NCBI GenBank assembly: GCA_963925675.1
Contig: CAWUSW010000074.1
Location: 1-33,689, forward strand
Direction of reading: 5' to 3'
Length of the DNA stretch: 33,689 nucleotides
Origin: Eutrophocola sp963925675
GTDB taxonomy: Bacteria; Pseudomonadota; Gammaproteobacteria; Pseudomonadales; Pseudohongiellaceae
The notes below the pieces were generated by a model. The model was not told the DNA's origin and made no database searches. It saw nothing but the letters and a program-made list of their open reading frames with translations. A program made the translations under genes and the position numbers. Positions 22,336-29,756 of the stretch are shown piece by piece; position 1 is the stretch's first letter, and the number at the start of each line of letters is the position of its first letter.

Positions 22336-23360
22336 CCGCCGGTCATGTTCATAAAGCGGACTAGTTGTGGTTCATCCTTATCGTAAAAATAATGCCGCAG
22401 AGGTTTTAAATCCATAGCTTTGATAATGTGTTCCTTGAGGATCTCATCATTGCCTGGATTCTCCCTGAGCACTTTGCGCAGATCCATGGAGTGCTCATTG
22501 CCCAAACATAAAAGCAGTCGACCCTCGACGGTTAAGCGAACTCTGTTGCACGTGTCGCAAAAATTATGACTGACCGGAGAAATGAAGCCGACTCTGGTCT
22601 GATGAGAATCTACCTCGTAATAACGGGAAGGACCTGCCGTAGTCTCTTCGATAGCGCTCAGACTATAACGCTCACTAATTACATTTCTGACATCATCATT
22701 GCTAAAGGTGGTCTCAAGTCGATCATGGTCGGAAACCTCCCCTAAGGGCATTTCTTCGATATAGGCAATATTGATTCCCAGACCTATGGCATATTCGAGC
22801 AGGTCGAGAATTTCATGCTCGTTGCGTCCTCTCAGAATCACCGTATTTAATCGGATTCCTTCAAAGCCAACATCAACAGCAGCCTCAATTCCCCTGAGCA
22901 CTTTATCCAGCTTGCCGGTGCGAGTCATGCGATGGAAGCTCTCGGCATCAAGACTGTCCAGGCTTATATTGATCCTGGTAACTCCGGCTGCCTTTAAGGG
23001 CGCTGCCAATTTTTCCAGCTGAGAACCATTCGTCGTCAACAGTAATTCATTCAATCCAGGCAAGCTGCCGATTTTCTCAATCAGGCTCATTACGTTTTTG
23101 CGTACCAGGGGTTCGCCGCCGGTGAGGCGTAATTTGTTAACGCCCAGCTCGGTAAAAGTTTTAGCAACCTGGTAGATTTCTTCCAGGGAAAGCACCTGCT
23201 TTCTTGGCAGAAATGTCATCTCTTCTGACATACAGTACACACAACGAAAGTCACAACGATCCGTTACAGACAAGCGTACATAATCGATATGCCGGCCATG
23301 TTTATCCACCAGCTTGGGGGCTTGTTGCTGCGCTTCTTCTTGAGGTTCTAACTGAGACAT
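22332..23360 (-). CDS. moaA: GTP 3',8-cyclase MoaA
   Basis: 342 residues, radical SAM enzyme that, with MoaC, turns GTP into cyclic pyranopterin monophosphate, the first step of molybdenum cofactor synthesis. The N-terminal [4Fe-4S] motif is CDFRCVYC (in LSVTDRCDFRCVYCMSEE), followed by LRLTGGEPLVRK and INISLDSLD. The C-terminal cluster cysteines are in FCDTCNRVRLTVEGRLLLC. The protein ends in Gly-Gly, the dipeptide that completes the active site. A repeat element begins right at the stop, so the end has been kept exact. The N-terminus has a glutamine-rich extension of about 15 residues. moaC, moaD and moaE are not in the window. Confidence 0.96.
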   Translation of the reverse strand: MSQLEPQEEAQQQAPKLVDKHGRHIDYVRLSVTDRCDFRCVYCMSEEMTFLPRKQVLSLEEIYQVAKTFTELGVNKLRLTGGEPLVRKNVMSLIEKIGSLPGLNELLLTTNGSQLEKLAAPLKAAGVTRINISLDSLDAESFHRMTRTGKLDKVLRGIEAAVDVGFEGIRLNTVILRGRNEHEILDLLEYAIGLGINIAYIEEMPLGEVSDHDRLETTFSNDDVRNVISERYSLSAIEETTAGPSRYYEVDSHQTRVGFISPVSHNFCDTCNRVRLTVEGRLLLCLGNEHSMDLRKVLRENPGNDEILKEHIIKAMDLKPLRHYFYDKDEPQLVRFMNMTGG

Positions 23361-23541
23361 TTTTAGCTTACTTATTGAGAGACTCGTGAGAGACGTTTTA
23401 ACACGCCTGGCTTGTCTATATCCTTGTTTTTCGTAAGGAAAGCCATCGCGTTCAGGACATCAATGATACAGGATTCCCGCTTTGAACGGAATGTAACACT
23501 GCTTTCCTGAAATAACCTTACCGGTAATGCCCGGGCCTGAA

Positions 23542-24171
23542 TTACTTGATGATGTCAGGGCGACCTGGAGATTCAGCACCGTCGAGCCAGGCCTGCCCTT
23601 CCTGGTACAATTTTTCTATTTCAGGGCCTTTCAGCCCAGGCAAACCAGCTTTCGCCACGGCATAACCAATCTGGGACTGAAGATAGGCAAGATGCCGGTA
23701 ACCTTCAGGAAATCCAGCAAGTATTTCAGCATCAAGGTTCAGGCTTTCATTGGGATTAACAACATCCAGACGGTCTTTCTCATAAATGGGCTGACGACGC
23801 ACCATACCCCAGCGTCCTTCACGTTTTTCAAAGAAGTCGTAAAACCGCCCAGTGCATACCACATCTACCAGCACCTCATGAACCGGGGCCCTTTGACCTA
23901 TCGTCATCTTGGTCTGCGCTACAGCCCTGTTACCTGATACATCACAGGTAAACCCGCCATGAAAATGGATAATGCTGACGCCTTTATCGAAACCTTCTCG
24001 TCGAGCCCTGATAAAGTCTGCGCTAGGCGCCTGAAACCAGGTCGCACACATGAAGCCATCTTCGTGCCAGCACTCGGCAAATCGCTCCCAGTTGCCTGAA
24101 TCACTGAATATAGCCCAGTTATCTACCAATTCGTGAATTTCTCTTTTATCATCAATGACTTGCGTATTCAT
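23542..24171 (-). CDS. SnoaL-like (NTF2 fold) protein
   Basis: 209 residues from the ATG at 24171, which has GGGAGTGGA just upstream; an ATG at 24228 would add 19 residues rich in cysteine that do not fit. The first 140 residues look like the SnoaL_4/NTF2-like cone: REIHELVDNWAIFSDSGNWE, WHEDGFMCATWFQAPSADFI, HFHGGFTCDVSGNRAVAQTK, then FYDFFEKREGRWGMVRRQPI. Members of this fold are isomerases, dehydratases, hydrolases or subunits of aromatic-ring dioxygenases; I cannot choose. The C-terminal 70 residues (HLAYLQSQIGYAVAKAGLPG) are an extension. It is divergent from a LigJ-type hydratase and may act in the same pathway. No signal peptide. Confidence 0.7.
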   Translation of the reverse strand: MNTQVIDDKREIHELVDNWAIFSDSGNWERFAECWHEDGFMCATWFQAPSADFIRARREGFDKGVSIIHFHGGFTCDVSGNRAVAQTKMTIGQRAPVHEVLVDVVCTGRFYDFFEKREGRWGMVRRQPIYEKDRLDVVNPNESLNLDAEILAGFPEGYRHLAYLQSQIGYAVAKAGLPGLKGPEIEKLYQEGQAWLDGAESPGRPDIIK

Positions 24172-24237
24172 AAATTCCACTCCCGCATTCGTGCGGCCTG
24201 TATTTACCAGGCATACACATAGTGACACATTAGATTA

Positions 24238-24286
24238 ATTATATTCTCTAACCAATTGTTTTGATAGCTTTTATAATACATCAAAA
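24238..24286. promoter_or_regulatory. Inverted repeat and -10 box in the SnoaL/ligJ divergent region
   Basis: TTTTGAT (24259-24265) and ATCAAAA (24280-24286) form a perfect 7-base inverted repeat with a 14-base spacer. A minus-strand TATAAT lies at 24238-24243, facing the SnoaL-like gene, so the repeat covers its -35 area. This fits a regulator site. Confidence 0.4.
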
Positions 24287-24410
24287 CTATGATTAATTGC
24301 GCCTGTAAAATAGGCCTGGAGTAGGCATTTAACAGGATACTCCGGGCTAAATTCCGGCATAAAAATAACAACACAATTAGCAATTCCAGACTGCATGGCG
24401 CCTACAAATT

Positions 24411-24419
24411 TGCTATCTT
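24411..24419 (+). promoter_or_regulatory. Candidate extended -10 for the ligJ-like gene
   Basis: TGCTATCTT is an extended -10 type box (TGn plus TATCTT), 36 bases before the start codon. The -35 (CTGCAT) is weak, which suggests an activated promoter. GGAG lies ten bases before the ATG. Confidence 0.4.
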
Positions 24420-24455
24420 AGCCGCCTGCAATTTTACGACCGGAGACACAGAAGT

Positions 24456-25463
24456 ATGATTATAGATTGTCATGGCCATTACACTACTACGCCCCCTGAA
24501 CTGGGTGATTATCGAGATGCTCAAAAACAGGCTCTTGCAAACGATCCTGCTCACCAGGGTGAAAAAGGGCTTATCGATATCACTGATGACCAGATCAGGG
24601 AAAGCCTGGAAAAAAACCAACTCAGACTGCAAAGAGAGCGTGGCAGTGATTGTACTATTTTTTCACCTCGGGCCTCCTGGATGGGACCTCACGTAGGCAA
24701 TGAGTGGACCAGCAAGTACTGGACAGAACATACCAACGAATTAATCTACCGGGTCACGCAACTGTACCCTGATAATTTTATTGGCGCCTGCGCCCTGCCC
24801 CAGTCTCCCGGCACAGATATGAAAAATTCTGTAGCAGAACTGGAGCGCTGTATTAATGAATTTGATTTTGTCGGCTGCAACCTGAACCCAGACCCCTCAG
24901 GTGGAAAATTTGATTCCCCGCCATTGGGAGATCGCTACTGGTATCCGATTTACGAAAAAATGGCAGAACTGGACGTCCCTGCTATGATTCATGTCAGCGG
25001 CTCCTGTAATCCGGCTTTTCATTCAACCGGTTCCTATTATCTCAGCGCTGATACCACGGCCTTTATGCAATTAATGCAAAGTACTGTGTGTCAGGACTTC
25101 CCCACCATCAAGTTCATCATTCCCCATGGCGGTGGTGCAGTACCCTATCATTGGGGACGTTTTCGCGGATTGGCAGACATGCTAAAGCTGCCTCCTCTTG
25201 ATGAACTACTGATGAATAATATTTACTTTGATACTTGCGTCTATCACCAGAAAGGCATTGATATGCTACTGAATGTAATAGACAACAAAAACATTCTTTT
25301 TGCATCTGAAATGGTCGGCGCCGTTCAGGGCATCGATCCGGAAAGCGGACATTATTTCGATGACACCAAACGCTATATCGATAACGCGAACATATCAGCC
25401 CAGGAAAAGGAGAATATCTTTGAACACAATATCAGAAAAGTTTTTCCTCGCCTGAAAGTGTAG
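24456..25463 (+). CDS. ligJ: 4-oxalomesaconate hydratase, LigJ-type amidohydrolase
   Basis: 335 residues, amidohydrolase_2 family. LigJ hydrates 4-oxalomesaconate to 4-carboxy-4-hydroxy-2-oxoadipate in the protocatechuate 4,5-cleavage (and gallate) route. Compared from memory with Sphingobium SYK-6 LigJ, long stretches match: IIDCHGHYTT, FSPRASWM, LNPDPSGGKFDSPPL, PHGGGAVPYHWGRFRGL, FDTCVYHQKGIDML and LFASEMVGAV. The residues reported as zinc ligands or catalytic in LigJ have counterparts here: His6, His8, His179, His224 and Glu285. It is monocistronic, ending in a strong terminator. No other lig genes (ligAB, ligC, ligI, ligK, ligU) are in the window, so it may serve a different 4-oxalomesaconate-like substrate. 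Confidence 0.82.
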   Translation: MIIDCHGHYTTTPPELGDYRDAQKQALANDPAHQGEKGLIDITDDQIRESLEKNQLRLQRERGSDCTIFSPRASWMGPHVGNEWTSKYWTEHTNELIYRVTQLYPDNFIGACALPQSPGTDMKNSVAELERCINEFDFVGCNLNPDPSGGKFDSPPLGDRYWYPIYEKMAELDVPAMIHVSGSCNPAFHSTGSYYLSADTTAFMQLMQSTVCQDFPTIKFIIPHGGGAVPYHWGRFRGLADMLKLPPLDELLMNNIYFDTCVYHQKGIDMLLNVIDNKNILFASEMVGAVQGIDPESGHYFDDTKRYIDNANISAQEKENIFEHNIRKVFPRLKV

Positions 25464-25468
25464 ATTGC

Positions 25469-25492
25469 AAAAGAGGCTTCGGCCTCTTTTTT
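25469..25492 (+). terminator. Rho-independent terminator after ligJ
   Basis: AAAAGAGGC-TTCG-GCCTCTTTT followed by more T: a nine-base stem with a stable UUCG loop, six bases after the stop codon. Confidence 0.9.
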
Positions 25493-25609
25493 GTTATCGA
25501 AGCACAAAGACAAACATCGGTGGAAACAAAACCAGCACCACTGGTTACAAGGCAGTTCCCTAAATTCGTTGAGACAATACACAGTTAATATTCAATAAGA
25601 GGAAAAATC

Positions 25610-25972
25610 ATGTCATCACAAGACTCTTGCGTATCCATCGTCCCTTATTTCAAAGTACATGAAGGGAAACTGAAAGCCTTTAAAGGGCTTTGCGAACAGT
25701 TTGTCAGTCAAACCAGTGAAGAGGCAGGCTGCCTGTATTACGGCTTCTGTTTTAACGGAGATGAAGCACATTGCCGGGAAGGCTATGAAGGTGCCGAAAA
25801 TGTACTCGCCCATTTAGAGAATGTCGGACAGCTGCTTGCCGAAGCACTTGAAATTTCTGATCTTACAAAGCTGGAAATACACGGTAATAAAGATGAGTTA
25901 GGCAAACTTTATGATCCTCTGGAAGAGATGAATCCCGATTACTTCATCCTCGAATATGGCTTTAGACGCTGA
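25610..25972 (+). CDS. ABM-domain (putative quinol monooxygenase-like) protein
   Basis: 120 residues with the dimeric alpha-beta barrel pattern of the antibiotic biosynthesis monooxygenase family: a first strand VPYFKVHEGKLKAFKGLCEQF, EEAGCLYYGFCFNGDEAHCR, then YEGAENVLAHLENVGQLL. Family members oxidise quinols or handle reactive carbonyls and heme; many are uncharacterised. A good AGAGGA lies six bases before the ATG. It is the first of three closely spaced genes (27-base gap, then 21 bases) with a membrane protein and a GST, which points to a small detoxification or redox unit. The exact substrate is unknown. Confidence 0.7.
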   Translation: MSSQDSCVSIVPYFKVHEGKLKAFKGLCEQFVSQTSEEAGCLYYGFCFNGDEAHCREGYEGAENVLAHLENVGQLLAEALEISDLTKLEIHGNKDELGKLYDPLEEMNPDYFILEYGFRR

Positions 25973-25999
25973 GTTATAAAATTAGCTGCGATACCTGAT

Positions 26000-26299
26000 A
26001 TGGAAAAAAAAGCCCCAGTAAAACAAACCCCGATTTGCTCAATTGTTTCCAGCACCTGCTTGCTGATTGGTTTAATTCTGGCACGATCAGTTGCAATCAA
26101 GATCGATCAGGGTGAAACTCTAGCTGAATACAGCAACCTGGGTATTTCGACTTCTTTTCTAGTCGCACTGTTATTAACCGGCCTGGTTACCGGACTCATT
26201 GGCCTGATCAGTGGAGAAAAGCCTTTTGCATTTCCACTTTTAGTGCTTTTGTTTAACAGTATGTTGTTTTTTGCAGTTATCTTACATCTTCCCAGGTAA
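26000..26299 (+). CDS. Small three-helix membrane protein, unknown
   Basis: 99 residues that I do not recognise. After a basic start (MEKKAPVKQ) there are three hydrophobic segments at about residues 13-30, 48-70 and 75-95, joined by short polar loops (IKIDQGETLAEYSN; SGEKP). It probably lies in the inner membrane. It is the middle gene between the ABM-domain protein and the GST, with tight spacing, so it is likely co-transcribed. Codon use and flanking ribosome-binding sites look genuine; function is open. Confidence 0.6.
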   Translation: MEKKAPVKQTPICSIVSSTCLLIGLILARSVAIKIDQGETLAEYSNLGISTSFLVALLLTGLVTGLIGLISGEKPFAFPLLVLLFNSMLFFAVILHLPR

Positions 26300-26320
26300 G
26301 CCTGTTGCAGGAGAGTCATT

Positions 26321-26917
26321 ATGAAAATCTACGGCGATCTGACTTCTGGCAATTGCTACAAGATCAAACTGTTATGCAACATTCTGAAGATAGGCCATGA
26401 GTGGGTGAACATGGATGTTATGGCGGGCGATGCGCGCACTGAAGACTTTCTTGAGAAAAACCCCAATGGCAAAATTCCTCTTCTGGCATTAGAGGATGGC
26501 CGCTTCCTCGCTGAATCCAACGCCATACTTTTTAACCTCGCCTATGGTTCAGAGCTTTTACCGATTGATATATTTTTGAAAAGCAAATTACTGGAATGGT
26601 TGTTTTTTGAGCGATACAGCCATGAACCTTACATTGCAGTCAGACGAACCATCAAAAAATATCTGGGCATGCCAGCTGAACGACAAGCCGAATTTGATGC
26701 CAAAGAAGCCGGCGGCAGCAAAGCTCTGGATATCATGGAAAAGCACCTTGGCCAGAATGAATATATTGTCGGGGAAGCTCTCAGTATTGCGGACATTTCA
26801 CTTTATGGATATAGCCATGTAGCTGATGAAGCGGGCTATGACCTTAACAAGTATCCCGCCATACAGGCCTGGATTAACAGAATCCAGAATATTCCGGGTT
26901 ATATTCCAATGCAATAA
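26321..26917 (+). CDS. Glutathione S-transferase family protein
   Basis: 198 residues with an N-terminal thioredoxin fold (MKIYGDLTSGNCYKIKLLCN; NPNGKIPLLALEDGRFLAES with the cis-proline IP and the ESNAI glutathione-binding helix) and an all-helical C-terminal domain (EYIVGEALSIADISLYGYSH, the N-capping S/T-x-x-D motif). Catalytic candidates at the first helix are Ser9 and Cys12. GSTs conjugate glutathione to electrophiles, or act as maleylacetoacetate-type isomerases or reductive lyases. The class cannot be fixed from sequence alone. It has GGAG upstream and ends the three-gene unit. Confidence 0.88.
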   Translation: MKIYGDLTSGNCYKIKLLCNILKIGHEWVNMDVMAGDARTEDFLEKNPNGKIPLLALEDGRFLAESNAILFNLAYGSELLPIDIFLKSKLLEWLFFERYSHEPYIAVRRTIKKYLGMPAERQAEFDAKEAGGSKALDIMEKHLGQNEYIVGEALSIADISLYGYSHVADEAGYDLNKYPAIQAWINRIQNIPGYIPMQ

Positions 26918-27078
26918 ACGCAGAATTACAAAGATCTGCAGAGCAAAACATGGCAGAGCTGTTTTCATCATTTATCTGCCTTCTTATAAACACCTGCCCC
27001 CTTCCAGATTACAGAACAAGCTTCTTTGCCGCAGTCACCCTGATGTCTCTACGTTAGCGAAAAAGCGGTCCCTTCTGG

Positions 27079-27084
27079 CATAAT
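27079..27084 (+). promoter_or_regulatory. Candidate extended -10 immediately upstream of modA
   Basis: TGG-CATAAT is an extended -10, only 9 bases from the modA ATG. The start site would fall at about 27091, two bases before the ATG, giving an almost leaderless mRNA. This agrees with the lack of a ribosome-binding site. No clear ModE palindrome is seen. Confidence 0.45.
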
Positions 27085-27092
27085 GCCTCCCT

Positions 27093-27854
27093 ATGAAAGC
27101 CCCAAGCCAGGTATTAATCAAATTAGCACTATTGCTGTCCGTGTTAGGCGCAGGCGTGGCAAGTCCATTTTCATTTGCTGATGAAATCAGCGTCGCCGTA
27201 ACTGATAATTTTGATTTCACCCTAGAAGAACTGAAAAGAGAATTTGAAACACAAACGGGCCATCTGGTCACAGTAATTCCTGGGGCCAGCGCGCAACACT
27301 ATGCCCGGATTCTTGACGGAGCAGCCTTCGACATGTTCCTTTCTGAGGACTCGATGCGCCCGGAAATTCTGGAAAATGAAGAGCTGATAATTCCCGGCAC
27401 TCGTTTTACCTACGCCCGGGGCAGACTGGTACTCTGGAGCGTCAAGAATAGGCCCTTAACGCCGAAAGTATTGAGCGATAATGATTTCCAGTATCTGGCT
27501 ATTGCGAACCCCCGTCTTGCTCCCTATGGCCGTGCTGCAAAAGAGTTTCTGGAAGCAATGGATTTGTGGGAAGCCTTGCAGGAAAAATTAGTTACAGGCG
27601 AAAACATCGGGCAAACCTATCAATTCGCCATCAGCGGCGATGTCGATATGGCGCTGATTGCATTTTCCCAGATCATTTACGGGAATTATCTCCAAGCGGG
27701 AAGTTACTGGCCGGTGCCAGAAAACTTGTATACGCCTATCGAACTTCAGGGAGGCTTGCTTAAGGACAGCCCGGCAGGAAAACAATTCCTTCAGTTTATA
27801 AGCAGTACACAAGGCCGGGAAATCATTCTCAGCAATGGATTTTTTGTGCCATGA
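27093..27854 (+). CDS. modA: Molybdate-binding protein ModA
   Basis: 253 residues, periplasmic solute-binding protein of the high-affinity molybdate ABC transporter. A signal peptide (basic MKAPSQVLIK, hydrophobic core, FADE cleavage near residue 30) precedes ISVAVTDNFDFTLEEL, FETQTGHLVTVIPGAS, and the C-lobe with NPRLAPYGRAAKEFLEAM and GQTYQFAISGDVDMALIAFS. These are the ModA anion-binding loops. The start is chosen for the signal peptide; no ribosome-binding site precedes it. The stop overlaps modB by 4 bases. Confidence 0.93.
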   Translation: MKAPSQVLIKLALLLSVLGAGVASPFSFADEISVAVTDNFDFTLEELKREFETQTGHLVTVIPGASAQHYARILDGAAFDMFLSEDSMRPEILENEELIIPGTRFTYARGRLVLWSVKNRPLTPKVLSDNDFQYLAIANPRLAPYGRAAKEFLEAMDLWEALQEKLVTGENIGQTYQFAISGDVDMALIAFSQIIYGNYLQAGSYWPVPENLYTPIELQGGLLKDSPAGKQFLQFISSTQGREIILSNGFFVP

Positions 27855-28522
27855 TGTTGAACGAAGCAGACATAATAGCCCTCTTTCTGACGCTGAAACT
27901 CGCTCTGGTTTCAACCCTTATTCTGCTATTGATCGGCACTCCCTTTGCCTGGTGGCTGGCCAAATCCCGTTGGCGTTATAAATTTTTGCTGGAAGCCCTG
28001 GTCGCCCTGCCCCTGGTTCTGCCTCCCACTGTATTGGGTTTTTATTTACTTGTGCTGCTTGGTGCCAATGGCCCCTTGAGCACTTTTGGAATCGCTCCTG
28101 TCGCATTTACCTTTAGCGGCCTGGTATTTGGCTCGGTGATCTACTCAATGCCTTTTGTCATCCAGCCACTTCACGATGCCTTTCTTTCAATAGGTAAACG
28201 TCCTATGGAAGTTGCCGCCACTCTTCGCGCATCACCCTGGGATCGTTTTTTCACCATCGCCCTGCCCCTTGCCAGACCTGGTTTTATTACCGCTTGCGTC
28301 CTGGGTTTCGCCCATACCATTGGTGAATTTGGCGTGGTGTTGATGATAGGGGGCAATATCCCCGGCCAGACGCAGGTGTTGTCCATTGCTATTTATGATC
28401 ATGTCGAAAGTCTGGATTACACCAGTGCGCACTGGCTCTCGGGTGGCCTGATCGCCCTTTCTTTCCTCATGCTGGCAAGCGTGTATGCCACTAACAAGCG
28501 CTTCCGGGTATTCAGGCTATGA
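27851..28522 (+). CDS. modB: Molybdate ABC transporter permease ModB
   Basis: 223 residues, about five transmembrane helices, forming the membrane channel as a homodimer. Motifs: LKLALVSTLILLLIGTPFAW, EALVALPLVLPPTVLGFYLL, and the ATP-binding-subunit contact loop EVAATLRASPWDRFFTIALP followed by TIGEFGVVLMIGGNIPG, typical of ModB. The ATG overlaps the modA stop and the gene's end overlaps the modC start (ATGA in both cases), so the three subunits are made in concert. Length is normal for the family. Confidence 0.94.
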   Translation: MMLNEADIIALFLTLKLALVSTLILLLIGTPFAWWLAKSRWRYKFLLEALVALPLVLPPTVLGFYLLVLLGANGPLSTFGIAPVAFTFSGLVFGSVIYSMPFVIQPLHDAFLSIGKRPMEVAATLRASPWDRFFTIALPLARPGFITACVLGFAHTIGEFGVVLMIGGNIPGQTQVLSIAIYDHVESLDYTSAHWLSGGLIALSFLMLASVYATNKRFRVFRL

Positions 28523-29586
28523 GTCTCGACATTCAATTTAATTTACAGCGTGCAGACTTTGCCATGCATGTCGATCTGAGCCTTCCCGCTACCGGGATCA
28601 CCGCAATTTTTGGCCCTTCCGGTAGTGGTAAAACTACATTACTGCGGGCCATTGCCGGACTTGAACATATTCCCGGAGGTGAAATTTCATTCAAGGGGCA
28701 AGCATGGCAACAAGACACCACTTTTACACCTACTCACATGCGTTCTATTGCTTATGTGTTTCAGGAGCCCAGTCTGTTTGCCCATCTAAACGTGCGACAA
28801 AATCTTGAATATGGACTAAAGCGGATTGGCGAGAATCAGCGTCGTGTTTCTCTGGATAATGCAGTGGCCTTGCTGGATATAGAAAAGCTGCTGGAACGAC
28901 AAGCCCATACCCTTTCCGGTGGCGAACAACAGCGGGTAGCTATAGCCAGAGCTCTGGCGGTAAGCCCCGAACTGCTGCTGATGGACGAACCCCTGTCATC
29001 ACTGGATAACAAGCTGAAGGAAGAGATACTGCCTTATCTCGAATCCCTACATAAAGAACTGGATATCCCGATACTTTATGTCAGCCATGCCACAGATGAA
29101 GTCGCCAGACTGGCTGATACACTGGTCATTTTAAAATCAGGCGAAATCCTCGGCGCTGGCCCTATCCAGGAAATGCTGACCCGACTTGATTTACCTCTCT
29201 CGCACCGGAAGGATGCCGAGACGCTAATTCATGCAACCGTGACTTCCACAGACACAGAATTTGATTTAACCAGTATGGAGAGTGGAGGGCAGCTATTCAC
29301 GGTATCCGGCAACACACTTGCACCAGGTACCATGGCGAGACTGCGTATTGCCGCTCAAGATGTCAGCATTACCCTCGACAAACAGACCGGCACGTCTATT
29401 CAGAATATTTTTCCGGCGACTGTTGTTGAATTGCAGGAAGAAAGTAATGCCCAGGTGATGATCAAACTTCAGCTCGGGGACAATCCGCTACTCGCCAGAC
29501 TGACCCGCAAATCGGTTCAGGAATTATCTATTACACCGGGTATGCAAGTGTACGCCCAGATCAAAAGCGTCGCCGTCCTGGCCTGA
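28519..29586 (+). CDS. modC: Molybdate ABC transporter ATPase ModC
   Basis: 355 residues. Walker A GPSGSGKTTLLRAIAG, Q-loop YVFQEPSLFAHLNV, signature LSGGEQQRVAIARAL, Walker B LLLMDEPLSSLD and the switch histidine in YVSHATDEVARL are all intact. The C-terminal third contains the mop/TOBE molybdate-binding domain (AATVVELQEES-like segment, GDNPLLARLTRKSV), which gives ModC its regulatory metal sensing. The gene completes modABC. No terminator directly follows; a REP-like hairpin lies 45 bases on. Confidence 0.95.
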   Translation: MSLDIQFNLQRADFAMHVDLSLPATGITAIFGPSGSGKTTLLRAIAGLEHIPGGEISFKGQAWQQDTTFTPTHMRSIAYVFQEPSLFAHLNVRQNLEYGLKRIGENQRRVSLDNAVALLDIEKLLERQAHTLSGGEQQRVAIARALAVSPELLLMDEPLSSLDNKLKEEILPYLESLHKELDIPILYVSHATDEVARLADTLVILKSGEILGAGPIQEMLTRLDLPLSHRKDAETLIHATVTSTDTEFDLTSMESGGQLFTVSGNTLAPGTMARLRIAAQDVSITLDKQTGTSIQNIFPATVVELQEESNAQVMIKLQLGDNPLLARLTRKSVQELSITPGMQVYAQIKSVAVLA

Positions 29587-29624
29587 ACCTTTAACTATTC
29601 ACTTTCCATTAGTAACGTTTAACT

Positions 29625-29689
29625 TCCGTCGGATGGCGCTGCGCTTATCCTACCTATAGCACTTTTCTACTTTCCACTTTCCACTTTCC
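29625..29689. repeat. REP-like hairpin and ACTTTCC tandem triplet in the modC-TonB receptor gap
   Basis: 29631-29650 forms GGAT-g-GCGC-t-GCGC-tt-ATCC. On the minus strand it is preceded by a GTAG head, like a REP unit. Just after it, ACTTTCC occurs three times in tandem (29669-29689). Both lie between convergent genes. No sequence resembling a protein is present in 29587-29756. Confidence 0.5.
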
Positions 29690-29701
29690 ACCTTTTTAGA
29701 C

Positions 29702-29731
29702 AAAAAAAATGGAGGACCGAAGTCCTCCATT
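29702..29731 (-). terminator. Terminator of the TonB-dependent receptor gene
   Basis: A perfect 10-base stem AATGGAGGAC/GTCCTCCATT (29708-29731) with a four-base loop, followed on the minus strand by six to eight T, 26 bases after the receptor stop. Confidence 0.9.
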
Positions 29732-29756
29732 ATTCTTTACAAAGATGAAGCTGGTT

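Noticed and set aside
23361..23541. Moco riboswitch upstream of moaA
   Set aside because: The 181-base gap shows none of the conserved blocks I would expect and no clear multi-stem fold.
29669..29689. ACTTTCC triplet as a CRISPR-like or functional tandem array
   Set aside because: Only three 7-base units without spacers; best seen as a slippage microrepeat. No CRISPR array or tRNA gene was seen anywhere in the window.
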